Source: an uncultured Lachnospiraceae bacterium (lineage in GTDB: Bacteria; Bacillota; Clostridia; Lachnospirales; Lachnospiraceae). Taken from it: a stretch of DNA of 64,000 bases. The DNA lies in NCBI GenBank assembly GCA_910589195.1, contig CAJUTC010000004.1, positions 62,001 to 126,000 on the forward strand. Reading direction: 5' to 3'. A program made the translations under genes and the position numbers. The notes beneath the pieces were generated by a model. It made no database searches and was not told where the DNA came from. It saw only the letters and a program-made list of their open reading frames with translations. Below are positions 24,393 to 33,330 of this stretch, in pieces; position 1 is the stretch's first letter, and each line of letters begins with the position of its first letter.

Positions 24393-26888
24393 TCAGCCCT
24401 TACCTTTTGGAATCCGCAGTTTAAACATTTGCGTCCCAATTTGCCTGACCTCCAAAGGCGCCTCCTCTGGTAATGGTTCCAGGGGGCTGATTGTAATCTG
24501 CAGCAGTTCATCTCCTATGGTTTCCATCTCACAATGCTGATATTTCCCGTCTTCCCCGTCTGCTAAAAACCGGGTTTGGTTCTCCAAATCTTCTACGCTG
24601 CTTACCATAATCCGGTTCTGGTCCCAGTCCAACTGCCAGCAGGCCCCGCCATCCAAAACGGCAAGAAGGCTTCCTGTAAGCAGCCCCATTTGCTGCTGCC
24701 CGGAAAAATCAGGTTTCATCCGCATAAGCGGGCGTGGAAACTCCTGATCATTGGTCCAGCCTTCATAATAAAGCCACCCGTCCGCATAGGATAAACCATC
24801 ATACACCTGGTACAAAATATTTGCGGTCTGGCGGTTTCTTCCGTCAAAGCAGATACTTGTCAGACCCGGATTTTTAAAATCCATTAATGTTTCTTGGGCG
24901 GCTGCCGTATAAATCAGCCGTTCCTCTGTAAGTACCACCTTTTGCTGTTCCCAGCTCTGCATGCAGGCAAGGGGATCCAGAATCTCTTCATTTCCATTTT
25001 GATAACGAACCAGCTCCATGCGGCCATAGGGCAATGAAAAAACAGAAGCCTCAGGCAATCCCTTTCCTTCACCCGCCTTTTGTTCAAATTCCAAAAGGGT
25101 TCTTGGTGACCGGAACAAATAGGTGTAATCCTCTCTGGAAAATAAATACATGCACTGGCTAATTTGTCCCTTTTCATTTACCAGTTCTTTTCCATCCCCC
25201 AGAAATAAAAATACTTGCCGCATTACCTGCTCATCCGGATCGTAATATCCATACCAAAGATCCCGCAGAAAACAAGTCCCATCGCCGGAAGGCCTTCCTC
25301 CTAACACAGCAATCCGCCCGTCTTCCATCTTGAGTACATCAAAATCCTGGTTGTCGTTCCAACCTCCATTTCCCCAGCCAGATACTACAAAATCCTCTCT
25401 GGCGCCACCGCTTAGAAACCGATCTTCCTTATGGATTCCATCACCGCTGGCGGCTGCTTTTGGAACTGATTTCTGGATAGCAGTAAATAATGCTTCATAT
25501 TCCCCCTCATTGGGATAAAATAAATCCGGATGCCAGCAGCCGTCTGCATCTTTTGAAAATGAAAACAGGCCAAACGCTCCGTGAAACATAAGCAAGTCTT
25601 CGGAGGCGGCATCCAAATATACCCTGCTTACCTGCTCATTCTCTGAAACGCTTTCAGAAGATTCCTTATTTTCTGCCCTATGAGGCAGCAATTTTACAGA
25701 ACTGAGCCAATCAAAGGAAATCGACTGCAAAGGATCCTCTCTGTCGTCATCTGCCCCAACTTTTCCGGCAATAAAAATACTGGTAGGGCCATCCGCTCCT
25801 CCAATGATAACTGTAGTATCGGAAGTTTCCCCCATCTTGCTCTCCTCCCCTTGGTTTTCTTCCTGCTGGCCTGGAGATTGAGATTTTTTTACATCTTTAC
25901 CGCTTCCAGGCTCTTTGGGCAGATTTGAATTCCCGCTTACCAATAAGCCAATTATTACTACAGTTCCAATTAAAGCTCCTGCCGCCATAGACCCTTTTCC
26001 CGGCTTATGATAGGACAAGATATTTTTGATTCTTTGATAAGCGGAGTGCTTTCCAAATGCCAGAGGAAGCAAACAGCGGTTCCTTCTCTCTGCTTCCTTT
26101 AGGAGTATCTTTGAATATTCTACTCTTTCCTTTTGCCCCCGCTCAAAAATCACCTGCTCATCACAGGACATTTCCATATCTTTGCACATGCCGCGAAAGC
26201 TAAGCCATGCCATGGGATGGAACCAGTGAATCATTAAGGCTCCTATCCATAGAATTTTTACCAGTCCATCTCTTCTTCGGATGTGAACCAGCTCATGGTG
26301 GAGAATCAAGTCCTGTTCCTCTGGTTCCAAATCAGACGGCAGATAGATCACAGGATACAAAATTCCCATGGTAAACGCTCCGCTGATTTGATCCGATGCC
26401 CGAATGGCGATCCTTTGTTTCCCCTGTTCCATTGTCCCCTGATTCCTGGAAGCAGAACAGATCCTTTGAAGTTTGACCCACTGCCACAAATGATAGCAAA
26501 AAAATACAGCCATTCCCAAAATCCACAGCACAAAGGCGATTGCCAGTACTATTTGTATGGGATTCACGGACTGGTCTTCCGATACAGGCGCCAGGGAATT
26601 CATCACCGTTTGATTTACCGCCCGGTCAAGCCAGATTACACCCGTTTCAACTTCGGGTTTCTGTGTATACACAATTTCCATCCCAATTGGCTTAGGATTT
26701 ACCGGAAGAAGGCTGACAGGCGCGGTCAGCACCACTGGACACAGAAAGCGGAACAGCACTGCCATCCACAGCCAATACCCATACTTTTTGGGAAACTTTT
26801 TCATGATTCCTCTCCATACGATCACCTCAAATGCCGTGCAGCCTGCTGCAAAGCTCATATTCAATACCCGTATCATAACCGCTTCCAT
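24393..26888 (-). CDS. BlaR1/MecR1-like M56 metallopeptidase with long sensor domain
   Basis: This 831-aa membrane protein has N-terminal membrane segments and a cytoplasmic M56 zinc protease loop with HELVH at 198-202 and the downstream DMEMSCDEQ glutamate. A further membrane segment lies near 305-322. A linker follows with the motif GGADGPTSIFIAGK, seen in many clostridial proteins of unclear role. The C-terminal 450 residues lack the penicillin-binding SxxK/YxN signature of BlaR1 and look like a beta-rich, possibly propeller-like sensor. It should sense an external signal and cleave the BlaI-like repressor encoded upstream in the operon. The ATG has AAGGAGG upstream. Confidence 0.82.
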   Translation of the reverse strand: MEAVMIRVLNMSFAAGCTAFEVIVWRGIMKKFPKKYGYWLWMAVLFRFLCPVVLTAPVSLLPVNPKPIGMEIVYTQKPEVETGVIWLDRAVNQTVMNSLAPVSEDQSVNPIQIVLAIAFVLWILGMAVFFCYHLWQWVKLQRICSASRNQGTMEQGKQRIAIRASDQISGAFTMGILYPVIYLPSDLEPEEQDLILHHELVHIRRRDGLVKILWIGALMIHWFHPMAWLSFRGMCKDMEMSCDEQVIFERGQKERVEYSKILLKEAERRNRCLLPLAFGKHSAYQRIKNILSYHKPGKGSMAAGALIGTVVIIGLLVSGNSNLPKEPGSGKDVKKSQSPGQQEENQGEESKMGETSDTTVIIGGADGPTSIFIAGKVGADDDREDPLQSISFDWLSSVKLLPHRAENKESSESVSENEQVSRVYLDAASEDLLMFHGAFGLFSFSKDADGCWHPDLFYPNEGEYEALFTAIQKSVPKAAASGDGIHKEDRFLSGGAREDFVVSGWGNGGWNDNQDFDVLKMEDGRIAVLGGRPSGDGTCFLRDLWYGYYDPDEQVMRQVFLFLGDGKELVNEKGQISQCMYLFSREDYTYLFRSPRTLLEFEQKAGEGKGLPEASVFSLPYGRMELVRYQNGNEEILDPLACMQSWEQQKVVLTEERLIYTAAAQETLMDFKNPGLTSICFDGRNRQTANILYQVYDGLSYADGWLYYEGWTNDQEFPRPLMRMKPDFSGQQQMGLLTGSLLAVLDGGACWQLDWDQNRIMVSSVEDLENQTRFLADGEDGKYQHCEMETIGDELLQITISPLEPLPEEAPLEVRQIGTQMFKLRIPKGKG

Positions 26889-26942
26889 ATGCTTCCTCCT
26901 TTCCTCACTGGCATATTTTCATTTCTCTTGTTTTCACGCCCA

Positions 26943-27371
26943 TCATTTTTCTACCGCTTTTTCGATCATAGACCGCAGTTCCTCTGCTTCTGCCTTGGTC
27001 AAGGTTCGGTCTGATAAAAAGGCCGTTACAAAGGCCGGAAGAGATCCGGAAAAGCTTTTCTCCACTACCGCCTGGCTTTCCTTGCGCCGCACTTCCTCCT
27101 CTTTTATCAATGCAGTTACTGTAGCCTGCTCATTTTTTACAAAGCCCCGCCTGGCCAGCTTTTTCAGCACAGTAAAGCAGGTGGACTTTTTCCAGCCAAA
27201 CTTCTCCAGGCACAGCCTGGCCAGCTCCATAGAGCGAACCGGTTCATGCTCCCACACCAGCTTCATAAAGCGGTATTCTCCTTCAAATAATTTCCCATCC
27301 GAAGCGAAAGTTTGACGAATTTCTCCTGAATCCGGAAATACCGAATTTGTCATCTCTTGATTATGCTCCAT
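26943..27371 (-). CDS. BlaI/MecI/CopY family repressor
   Basis: This 142-aa repressor has a winged helix (residues about 28-95: FEGEYRFMKLVWEHEPVRSM, WKKSTCFTVLKKLARRGFV) and a C-terminal dimerisation and cleavage part (SLPAFVTAFLSDRTLTKAE). The ATG at 27371 has GGGGGAG 8 nt upstream. It precedes the M56 protease gene by about 54 bp in the same operon. Two dyads upstream at 27457-27500 are likely its operators, giving autoregulation relieved by the protease. Confidence 0.9.
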   Translation of the reverse strand: MEHNQEMTNSVFPDSGEIRQTFASDGKLFEGEYRFMKLVWEHEPVRSMELARLCLEKFGWKKSTCFTVLKKLARRGFVKNEQATVTALIKEEEVRRKESQAVVEKSFSGSLPAFVTAFLSDRTLTKAEAEELRSMIEKAVEK

Positions 27372-27456
27372 CCCTTGCACTCCCCCTTTTGTAAAATCTG
27401 GCTCCTCCCGCTTTTAGTTTCAATGAATCTTCTTAACGGGAAATTTATTTGCTTTA

Positions 27457-27500
27457 GGTCTATTGCAATAGTCCTTTTTATAAGTCTATCATAATAGACC
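27457..27500 (-). promoter_or_regulatory. Two dyad operators upstream of the BlaI-like gene
   Basis: GGTCTATTGCAATAGTCC at 27457-27474 and GTCTATCATAATAGAC at 27484-27499 are related imperfect palindromes built on GTCTAT..ATAGAC, centred 26 bp apart. They lie about 90-130 bp upstream of the repressor ATG and probably overlap its promoter. Confidence 0.65.
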
Positions 27501-27630
27501 TTTTCTGTCAATCTTTTTTATTCCTGAAAATCCCAAGGCTAGAAAATGCCCCTTATCAGCCATCAAAACTGATAACAGGCACTTTGCTCTGTACATACAA
27601 GTTCCGTCATTACCAGACCTATATAATAAC
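27501..27630. other. Short spacer between BlaI-like and hydrogenase units
   Basis: No gene is supported. It contains a loose inverted repeat around TGATAAGGGGC/GCCTGTTATCA-like sequence (27550-27580), which may be a weak bidirectional hairpin. Confidence 0.35.
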
Positions 27631-27662
27631 AAAAATAGCAGGTAGCCATAAAGGCCACCTGC
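27631..27662 (-). terminator. Terminator of the hydrogenase operon
   Basis: GCAGGTGGCC and GGCTACCTGC pair around TTTAT on the minus strand, with one mismatch. CTATTTTTGTTATT follows. It lies about 70 bp after the hydA stop codon. Confidence 0.75.
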
Positions 27663-27731
27663 CATATAAAACAAATTATATCCTCTCATCTGTACTGTTC
27701 GAACCTTATCATGCTGATCTTTCCCTGCACA

Positions 27732-29474
27732 TTAATTTACACTTCTCTTTACATAGGTCGTATGAAGCAGATGATGGGCTTTCTTGCTTCCCGGCTCGCC
27801 TAAATATGTTGCATACAATTCTTTAATAGCCGGATTCTCGTGGGACTTGCGGATGGGGTTATTCTGATCCAGATCATAGAGCACCTTAGCCCGCAGTGCC
27901 CGGATATCTGTGGTATTGCGCACATGTCCTGGCTGCTGTGGCTGTCCGCCGCCGTTTACACAGCCGCCCGGGCATCCCATAATCTCAATAAAGTGATAAT
28001 CTGCTTCCCCATTCTTTACCATATTTAACAGCTTTCTTGCATTGGCTAAGCCGGATGCTACGGCAACCTTCACATCCATGCCAGCTACCTGGTAAGTGGC
28101 CTCTTTAATGCCTTCTGTGCCTCTGACTTCTGTAAAGTCTACACTCGGAAGTTCCTCACCGGTAAGAGTTTCCACAGCCGTCCTTAAGGCAGCTTCCATA
28201 ACGCCTCCTGTTGCGCCAAAGATTACTGCTGCTCCTGTGCCAAGGCCTAATGGTTCATCAAACTTCTCATCCGGAAGCTCCGTAAACCGTAAGCCCACTT
28301 TTTTAATCATCCGGGCCAGTTCCCTGGTGGTCATGGAATAGTCTACATCTGGATATCCGGCGCCATCTTCATCAGGACGTCCGATTTCAAACTTCTTCGC
28401 GGTACAGGGCATTACAGATACAGAAACGATATTCTTTGGATCAATTCCCATCTTCTCCGCATAATAGCTCTTTGCAATGGCTCCGAACATCTGCTGGGGC
28501 GACTTGCAGGAGGACAGGTTCTCTGTCATATCCGGGAAATAATGCTCACAGTATTTTACCCAGCCCGGAGAACAAGATGTAATCAGCGGAAGCACGCCGT
28601 TATTCTGAACACGATGAACAAATTCATGGGCTTCTTCCATAATGGTTAAGTCAGCGCTGAAATTGGTATCAAACACTTTGTCAAAGCCAATACGGCGCAG
28701 AGCGGCTGCCATCTTGCCTTCCACATCGGTTCCGATGGGATAGCCAAATTCTTCTCCAAGACCTGCACGGACAGCCGGGGCGGTCTGCACAATCACGTGT
28801 TTTTCCGGATCGTGGATGGCTGCCAGCACGTCGTCAATACAGGATTTTTCCGTTAACGCTCCAGTAGGACATACTGCAATACACTGACCGCATGATACGC
28901 AGGAGGTTTCTCCCAATCCCATCTCAAACGCCGAACCTATGTTGGTGCGGAATCCTCGCTCATTAGCTCCGATAACGCCGATGCCCTGGGTATGCTCACA
29001 GACAGCCACACAGCGGCGGCAAAGAACACACTTTGAATTATCCCGAAGCATATGGGCGGCGGAATCATCGATGCAGGACGGGGTTCTTGAACCGTCATAA
29101 TAGCCTTCATCCTCTACGCCAAGCTCCTTTGCAAGCTGCTGCAGCTCACAGTTTCCGCTTCTCACACAGGATAAGCACTTTCTATCATGGTTGGATAATA
29201 GAAGCTGAACCGTTTTCTTCCTGGAATCTAATACCTTTGGAGTATTGGTCCATACTTCCATTCCGTCATTAATGGGGTATACACAGGAAGCCACCAGGCT
29301 TCTTGCGCCCTTTACTTCTACCACACAGACACGGCAGGCGCCGATTTCATTGATTTCCTTTAAAAAGCACAGGGTAGGAATCTCAATGTGGGCAAGCCTG
29401 GCTGCTTCCAGGATGGTGGAACCCTTTGGAGCAGAAACTTCCATGCCATTGATTTTAATTGTAACATTCTCCAT
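27732..29474 (-). CDS. hydA: NADH-dependent FeFe hydrogenase catalytic subunit (HydA/HndD type)
   Basis: This 580-aa subunit has an N-terminal 2Fe-2S ferredoxin domain, a His-Cys-type 4Fe-4S cluster (HDRKCLSC near 96-103), two 4Fe-4S clusters (near 149-203) and the H-cluster domain. The H-cluster motifs are TSCSPGW (299-305), MPCTAKKFE (355-363) and IMGCPGGCVNGGGQP (498-512). The first is a variant of TSCCPxW with Ser at one Cys position, which I recall from multimeric bifurcating enzymes. The enzyme makes or consumes H2 in the cytoplasm and works with the NuoF- and NuoE-like subunits encoded upstream, coupling NADH and reduced ferredoxin. GGGAGG precedes the ATG. Confidence 0.93.
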   Translation of the reverse strand: MENVTIKINGMEVSAPKGSTILEAARLAHIEIPTLCFLKEINEIGACRVCVVEVKGARSLVASCVYPINDGMEVWTNTPKVLDSRKKTVQLLLSNHDRKCLSCVRSGNCELQQLAKELGVEDEGYYDGSRTPSCIDDSAAHMLRDNSKCVLCRRCVAVCEHTQGIGVIGANERGFRTNIGSAFEMGLGETSCVSCGQCIAVCPTGALTEKSCIDDVLAAIHDPEKHVIVQTAPAVRAGLGEEFGYPIGTDVEGKMAAALRRIGFDKVFDTNFSADLTIMEEAHEFVHRVQNNGVLPLITSCSPGWVKYCEHYFPDMTENLSSCKSPQQMFGAIAKSYYAEKMGIDPKNIVSVSVMPCTAKKFEIGRPDEDGAGYPDVDYSMTTRELARMIKKVGLRFTELPDEKFDEPLGLGTGAAVIFGATGGVMEAALRTAVETLTGEELPSVDFTEVRGTEGIKEATYQVAGMDVKVAVASGLANARKLLNMVKNGEADYHFIEIMGCPGGCVNGGGQPQQPGHVRNTTDIRALRAKVLYDLDQNNPIRKSHENPAIKELYATYLGEPGSKKAHHLLHTTYVKRSVN

Positions 29475-29489
29475 TTGTTCTTCCCTCCC

Positions 29490-31277
29490 TTATCTCTTAC
29501 TGATTGCGCCAAACTTACATTTTTCCATACAAGCGCCGCATTTTACGCACTTCTCCGTATCAATAATGTGCGGATTCTTAACGGAACCGATAATCGCTCC
29601 TGCCGGACAGTTTCTGGCACACAAGGTACATCCGCGGCATTTGTCACGGTCGATCACATAAGACAAGAGCGCCTTACATACGCCTGCCGGACATCTCTTT
29701 TCCTTAATATGGGCTTCGTACTCATCCCGGAAATACCGGAGAGTGGAAAGCACCGGATTGGGGGCTGTCTGCCCCAGACCGCAGAGGGAATTATTTTTAA
29801 TATAGTAGCAAAGCTCTTCCAGCTTATCCAGATCTTCCATGGTAGCCTGGCCCTTGGTGATCTTAGTTAAAATTTCCAGCATGCGCCTGGTTCCCACACG
29901 GCAGGGAGTACACTTGCCGCAGGATTCCTCTACTGTAAACTCCAGGAAGAACTTGGCAATATCTACCATACAGTCATCTTCATCCATAACAATCAATCCG
30001 CCGGAACCCATCATGGATCCGATGGAAATCAGGTTATCATAATCGATGGGGATGTCAAAATGTTCCGCCGGAATGCATCCGCCGGAAGGCCCGCCAGTTT
30101 GGGCTGCCTTAAACTTCTTTCCATTTGGGATTCCGCCGCCGATCTCTTCAATTACTTCCCGTAGAGTGGTTCCCATAGGGATCTCTACAAGACCCGTATT
30201 ATGGATCTTGCCGCCCAGAGCAAATACCTTGGTTCCCTTGGACTTTTCTGTACCCATAGCCGCGAACCATTCCGGCCCGTTTAAGATAATCTGTGGAATA
30301 TTAGCATAGGTTTCCACATTATTTAAGATGGTTGGCTTTCCAAACAATCCTTTTTGCGCCGGGAACGGAGGACGTGGACGCGGCTCACCCCTCTTGCCCT
30401 CGATAGAAGTCATAAGAGCCGTTTCTTCACCACACACGAAGGCGCCTGCGCCTAAACGTAAGTCAATGTCAAAGTCAAATCCGGTTCCGAAAATATCTTT
30501 TCCTAACAGGTTATACTCTCTGGCCTGCTCAATAGCAATCTTTAAACGGTCAACTGCAATCGGATACTCAGCGCGGACATAGATATAGCCCTGGTTAGCC
30601 CCGATAGCATAGCCTGCGATGGCCATAGCTTCCAGCACCACATGGGGATCGCCTTCCAGCACGGAACGATCCATAAATGCTCCCGGGTCGCCCTCATCCG
30701 CATTGCAGCACACATACTTCTGATCCGCGTCATTTTGCTTTGCCAGTTTCCACTTTAATCCAGTAGGGAAGCCGCCGCCGCCTCTTCCTCTCAGTCCGGA
30801 GTCCAAAAGAATTTGGATTACATCATCCGGAGTCATCTCCGTTAATACCTTGCCAAGAGCCTCGTAGCCGCCAGTGCCTATGTACTCGTCAATCACTTCC
30901 GGATTGATCACGCCGCAGTTTCTTAACGCCACACGGTGCTGCTTTTTATAGAAATCCGTGTCAATCAGCGCCTTTACTCCTGCGCTGGTTACGGTTTCAT
31001 CATACAGAAGGCGGGTTACCACACGCCCCTTTAATAAATGCTCTGAAACAATCTCCGGAATATCCTCAACCTTTACCATGGAATAAAAGCTGGCATCCGG
31101 ATATACAATCATAATTGGCCCAAGGGCGCATAAGCCGTGGCATCCGGTCTGGATTACCGCCACCTCATCCGTAAGGCCCTGTTTTTCAATCTCATTCTTT
31201 AATCTTTCAATAATCTGTGGGCTTCCGGAGGAAGTACATCCGGTTCCGCCGCAGACCAGTACATGTGAACGATACAT
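29490..31277 (-). CDS. hydB: NuoF-like subunit of bifurcating hydrogenase (HydB/HndC type)
   Basis: This 595-aa flavoprotein has an N-terminal thioredoxin-like 2Fe-2S domain (CGGTGCTSSGSPQ), then the NuoF core with NAD and FMN binding (LRGRGGGGFPTGLKW, CNADEGDPGAFMDR). A SLBB domain and the 4Fe-4S motif CGKCTPCRVG are followed by two C-terminal 4Fe-4S clusters (CRGCTLCARNC and CVKCGACMEKC). It is the NADH-binding and likely electron-bifurcating subunit. Fifteen base pairs separate it from both neighbours' reading frames, and AGGAGG precedes the ATG. Confidence 0.93.
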   Translation of the reverse strand: MYRSHVLVCGGTGCTSSGSPQIIERLKNEIEKQGLTDEVAVIQTGCHGLCALGPIMIVYPDASFYSMVKVEDIPEIVSEHLLKGRVVTRLLYDETVTSAGVKALIDTDFYKKQHRVALRNCGVINPEVIDEYIGTGGYEALGKVLTEMTPDDVIQILLDSGLRGRGGGGFPTGLKWKLAKQNDADQKYVCCNADEGDPGAFMDRSVLEGDPHVVLEAMAIAGYAIGANQGYIYVRAEYPIAVDRLKIAIEQAREYNLLGKDIFGTGFDFDIDLRLGAGAFVCGEETALMTSIEGKRGEPRPRPPFPAQKGLFGKPTILNNVETYANIPQIILNGPEWFAAMGTEKSKGTKVFALGGKIHNTGLVEIPMGTTLREVIEEIGGGIPNGKKFKAAQTGGPSGGCIPAEHFDIPIDYDNLISIGSMMGSGGLIVMDEDDCMVDIAKFFLEFTVEESCGKCTPCRVGTRRMLEILTKITKGQATMEDLDKLEELCYYIKNNSLCGLGQTAPNPVLSTLRYFRDEYEAHIKEKRCPAGVCKALLSYVIDRDKCRGCTLCARNCPAGAIIGSVKNPHIIDTEKCVKCGACMEKCKFGAISKR

Positions 31278-31292
31278 ATTGTGTCTTCCTCC

Positions 31293-31670
31293 TTATTTGA
31301 TATCAGCAGCGCCAAGAGTATACTCTTCTACCACATGGCCGCCTGCCAAATGGCGGTTTACTACTTCAACTGCCTTTTCTGGGTTCATGTGGATATACGT
31401 TACTTTAGGCTCTCCGGGAACCATAACCTCTACAATTGGTTCATACTGGCATAAGCCGATGCATCCCGTCTGAGTCACCGCTACCTTATCGGTCAGGCCT
31501 CTTTCCTGTACTTCCTGGGAAATCTTGGTCAAAACCGGCCTTGCGCCAGCCGCAATCCCACAGGTGGCCATGCCCACTACTACTCTGGTATGGTTATGAT
31601 CTTCTGCCCGAAGACCCACCTGGTTCTGCATCTTTTCCCGAATTGCCTTTAATTCAGCAAGCGTTTTCAT
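31293..31670 (-). CDS. Thioredoxin-like 2Fe-2S ferredoxin (HndB-like)
   Basis: This 125-aa protein shows the 2Fe-2S ferredoxin pattern VGMATCGIAAGA with a second pair QTGCIGLCQYEP about 40 residues later. It matches the small HndB-type subunit found in clostridial NAD(P)-linked hydrogenase operons. The start at 31670 has GGAGG upstream. It sits between the HATPase and NuoF-like genes and probably contributes an electron-transfer site. Confidence 0.88.
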   Translation of the reverse strand: MKTLAELKAIREKMQNQVGLRAEDHNHTRVVVGMATCGIAAGARPVLTKISQEVQERGLTDKVAVTQTGCIGLCQYEPIVEVMVPGEPKVTYIHMNPEKAVEVVNRHLAGGHVVEEYTLGAADIK

Positions 31671-31787
31671 GTTTTCCTCCAATCCGTGCGCATTTAGCCG
31701 CACATACAGATACAGGTGAACGCTCGATTCACCCGTTTCCTTCACTTTGCGGGTGCTTTTAAGAACAAGCAAAATTTGCTGTGTGCC
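31671..31787 (-). other. Intercistronic spacer with two small hairpins
   Basis: GTGCG-CATTTAGC-CGCAC and GTGAACGC-TCGA-TTCAC-like pairings occur within the operon between the HATPase and ferredoxin-like genes. They may set relative expression or guide mRNA processing; no gene is present. Confidence 0.4.
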
Positions 31788-32345
31788 TTAGAGCACCGCA
31801 TCCTGATCCACTTCGCTTTTATTTTCTGTCAAATATTCCATAATGTATTGGGAAACTTCCGGTTCCGAAAAAGGAACCCCTTCCAATATCTCTTTTAGCT
31901 CCCTGGTATCCAGTATAAACTGCCGTTCATCCACCTGGTAAGTATATACAAAATCCGTTTCCGGATGATACACGATTAAGGTATGTATGGTGCTAGTAAT
32001 ATCGCCCAAGGGCATCCGGTCAATATGGGACAGACCGAATACTGCCGTTACTCTGGTTCCCTCCCCTACTTTGGAATCGATGGAAAAGCTTCCTCCTGTG
32101 CTCTCTGCCGCGTACTTGTAAAAGGGAATTCCAAGGCCTACCTTCCTGGTGGTCCTGGTTGTAAAAAACGGATCCGTCACTTGGTTTACCTGTTCCGGCG
32201 TCATGCCGCAGCCATCATCCTCAATCCGGACAGTCAAGGTATCTTGGCTGTGATTGGCCTGAATCAGGATGGAAACCAGATTCGCCCCTGCCCTGGTGGA
32301 ATTTTCCGTCACGTCTAATATATTCAGGGAAATCTCCGGCATCAT
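31788..32345 (-). CDS. HATPase-domain protein in the hydrogenase operon
   Basis: This 185-aa protein has a GHKL ATPase fold: ILDVTENSTRAGA as N-box, VRIEDDGCGMTPEQV as G1, and GLGIPFYKYAAEST with SKVGEGTRVTAVF as G2/G3. It lacks a phosphoacceptor His domain or membrane segment. The C-terminal 70 residues are unassigned. It overlaps no neighbour but starts 3 bp after the nuoE-like stop codon with no clear ribosome site, so it is probably translationally coupled. Its role could be anti-sigma-like or protein-kinase-like regulation of hydrogenase expression; this is inference. Confidence 0.8.
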   Translation of the reverse strand: MMPEISLNILDVTENSTRAGANLVSILIQANHSQDTLTVRIEDDGCGMTPEQVNQVTDPFFTTRTTRKVGLGIPFYKYAAESTGGSFSIDSKVGEGTRVTAVFGLSHIDRMPLGDITSTIHTLIVYHPETDFVYTYQVDERQFILDTRELKEILEGVPFSEPEVSQYIMEYLTENKSEVDQDAVL

Positions 32346-32348
32346 AGG

Positions 32349-32843
32349 CTAATTATACTTTGCCAGGATTCCGGGAATATCATCAACCACCAGCCTGCCG
32401 TATACCTCACCGTTAATCATCATAACAGGAGCAAGGCCGCATGCTCCTACACACCGGCAGGAATCTAAGGAGAACTTTCCGTCCGGAGTACATTCCCCAT
32501 TTGTGATGCCCAGAAGTTCTTCCAGCTTTGAGAAAATATTGCCAGAACCCTTTACATAACACGCTGTTCCCAGACAGACCGAGATCTTATATTTGCCCTT
32601 GGGCTGCAGCGCGAACTGGGAATAAAAGGTAGCCACCCCGTAAACCTTCTCCAGGGGGATCCCCGTTTCGTTTGAAATCATTGTCTGAACCTCAATCGGA
32701 AGATATCCGTAGATATCCTGAGCCTTCTGCATAATTGGCATCAGGGCGCCTTGGGTATCTTTGAGCTCTAAGATTACTTTTTTCAAAGCCTCTTCCTGCT
32801 CCTTCGTCCCGGAAAATGGGACTGTCTGTTTTTTGCAAGCCAT
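32349..32843 (-). CDS. hydC: NuoE-like 2Fe-2S subunit of bifurcating hydrogenase (HydC/HndA type)
   Basis: This 164-aa protein has the thioredoxin-like 2Fe-2S fold of the NuoE family. The cysteines are in VCLGTACYVKGSG and in SCRCVGACGLAP, the usual C-x4-C...C-x3-C spacing. The helical N-terminus (KAQDIYGYLPIEVQTMIS) is typical. It is the first gene of the hydrogenase operon, with GAGGAGG upstream of its ATG, and passes electrons between the NuoF-like and HydA subunits. Confidence 0.92.
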   Translation of the reverse strand: MACKKQTVPFSGTKEQEEALKKVILELKDTQGALMPIMQKAQDIYGYLPIEVQTMISNETGIPLEKVYGVATFYSQFALQPKGKYKISVCLGTACYVKGSGNIFSKLEELLGITNGECTPDGKFSLDSCRCVGACGLAPVMMINGEVYGRLVVDDIPGILAKYN

Positions 32844-33176
32844 ATGTTACCTCCTCATTTACTACCCGCCTGCTTAAAGCGGTACCTTTCCCAATGTGTT
32901 TCACGTATCTGTTCCACCATTTGGGAATTCAGGCTAGTGTGTTTCTGCTTGATGAAAATTATTCGGCAAAGTTCCACCAGATATGATACATACAACACAC
33001 TAGATGCATTGTGCATTGTGCAATGTGACTATAGTTTACCATGTATCACCAAAAAAGTCCACATAAATTAAATTATCGCGAAAAAAGATAGGGAAGTCAA
33101 CAGTAGATCATTTCCAAAAATTTTGATGTCAGCAGCCAGTTACTTATAAAAATAAGACCCTTCTAACCGGTAAACG
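32844..33176. promoter_or_regulatory. Upstream control region of the hydrogenase operon
   Basis: No gene is seen. CTAGTGTGTT (32934-32943) and AACACACTAG (32994-33003) are a perfect 10-bp inverted repeat 50 bp apart. GTTCCACCA occurs twice about 60 bp apart (near 32911 and 32971). GCATTGT occurs twice in tandem at 33005-33020. These could be operator sites; no confident sigma-A promoter was picked. Confidence 0.45.
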
Positions 33177-33240
33177 AAAAATGCTCTAAGCGCCTTTTCA
33201 CGAACCGGGAAGGATTCATGATTTAAAGCCACTTAGAGCA
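33177..33240 (-). terminator. Terminator of the MerR-like fusion gene
   Basis: TGCTCTAAG (33182-33190) and CTTAGAGCA (33232-33240) pair across a 41-nt insert that contains a smaller CCTTTTC/GGGAAGG hairpin. On the minus strand the outer stem ends in GAGCATTTTTCG. Confidence 0.65.
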
Positions 33241-33330
33241 GATACGGCCAAAACCGTATGATAGAACCAATAAAGAACTTTGGATTTCAAGATGTGGTGT
33301 CAAAAGGCCTTTTGCCGCCTTGATACTGGC

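Noticed and set aside
32988..33024. Rex-type redox operator upstream of the hydrogenase operon
   Set aside because: The TTGTG-like tracts are direct, not inverted, repeats and do not fit TTGTGAA-n4-TTCACAA.
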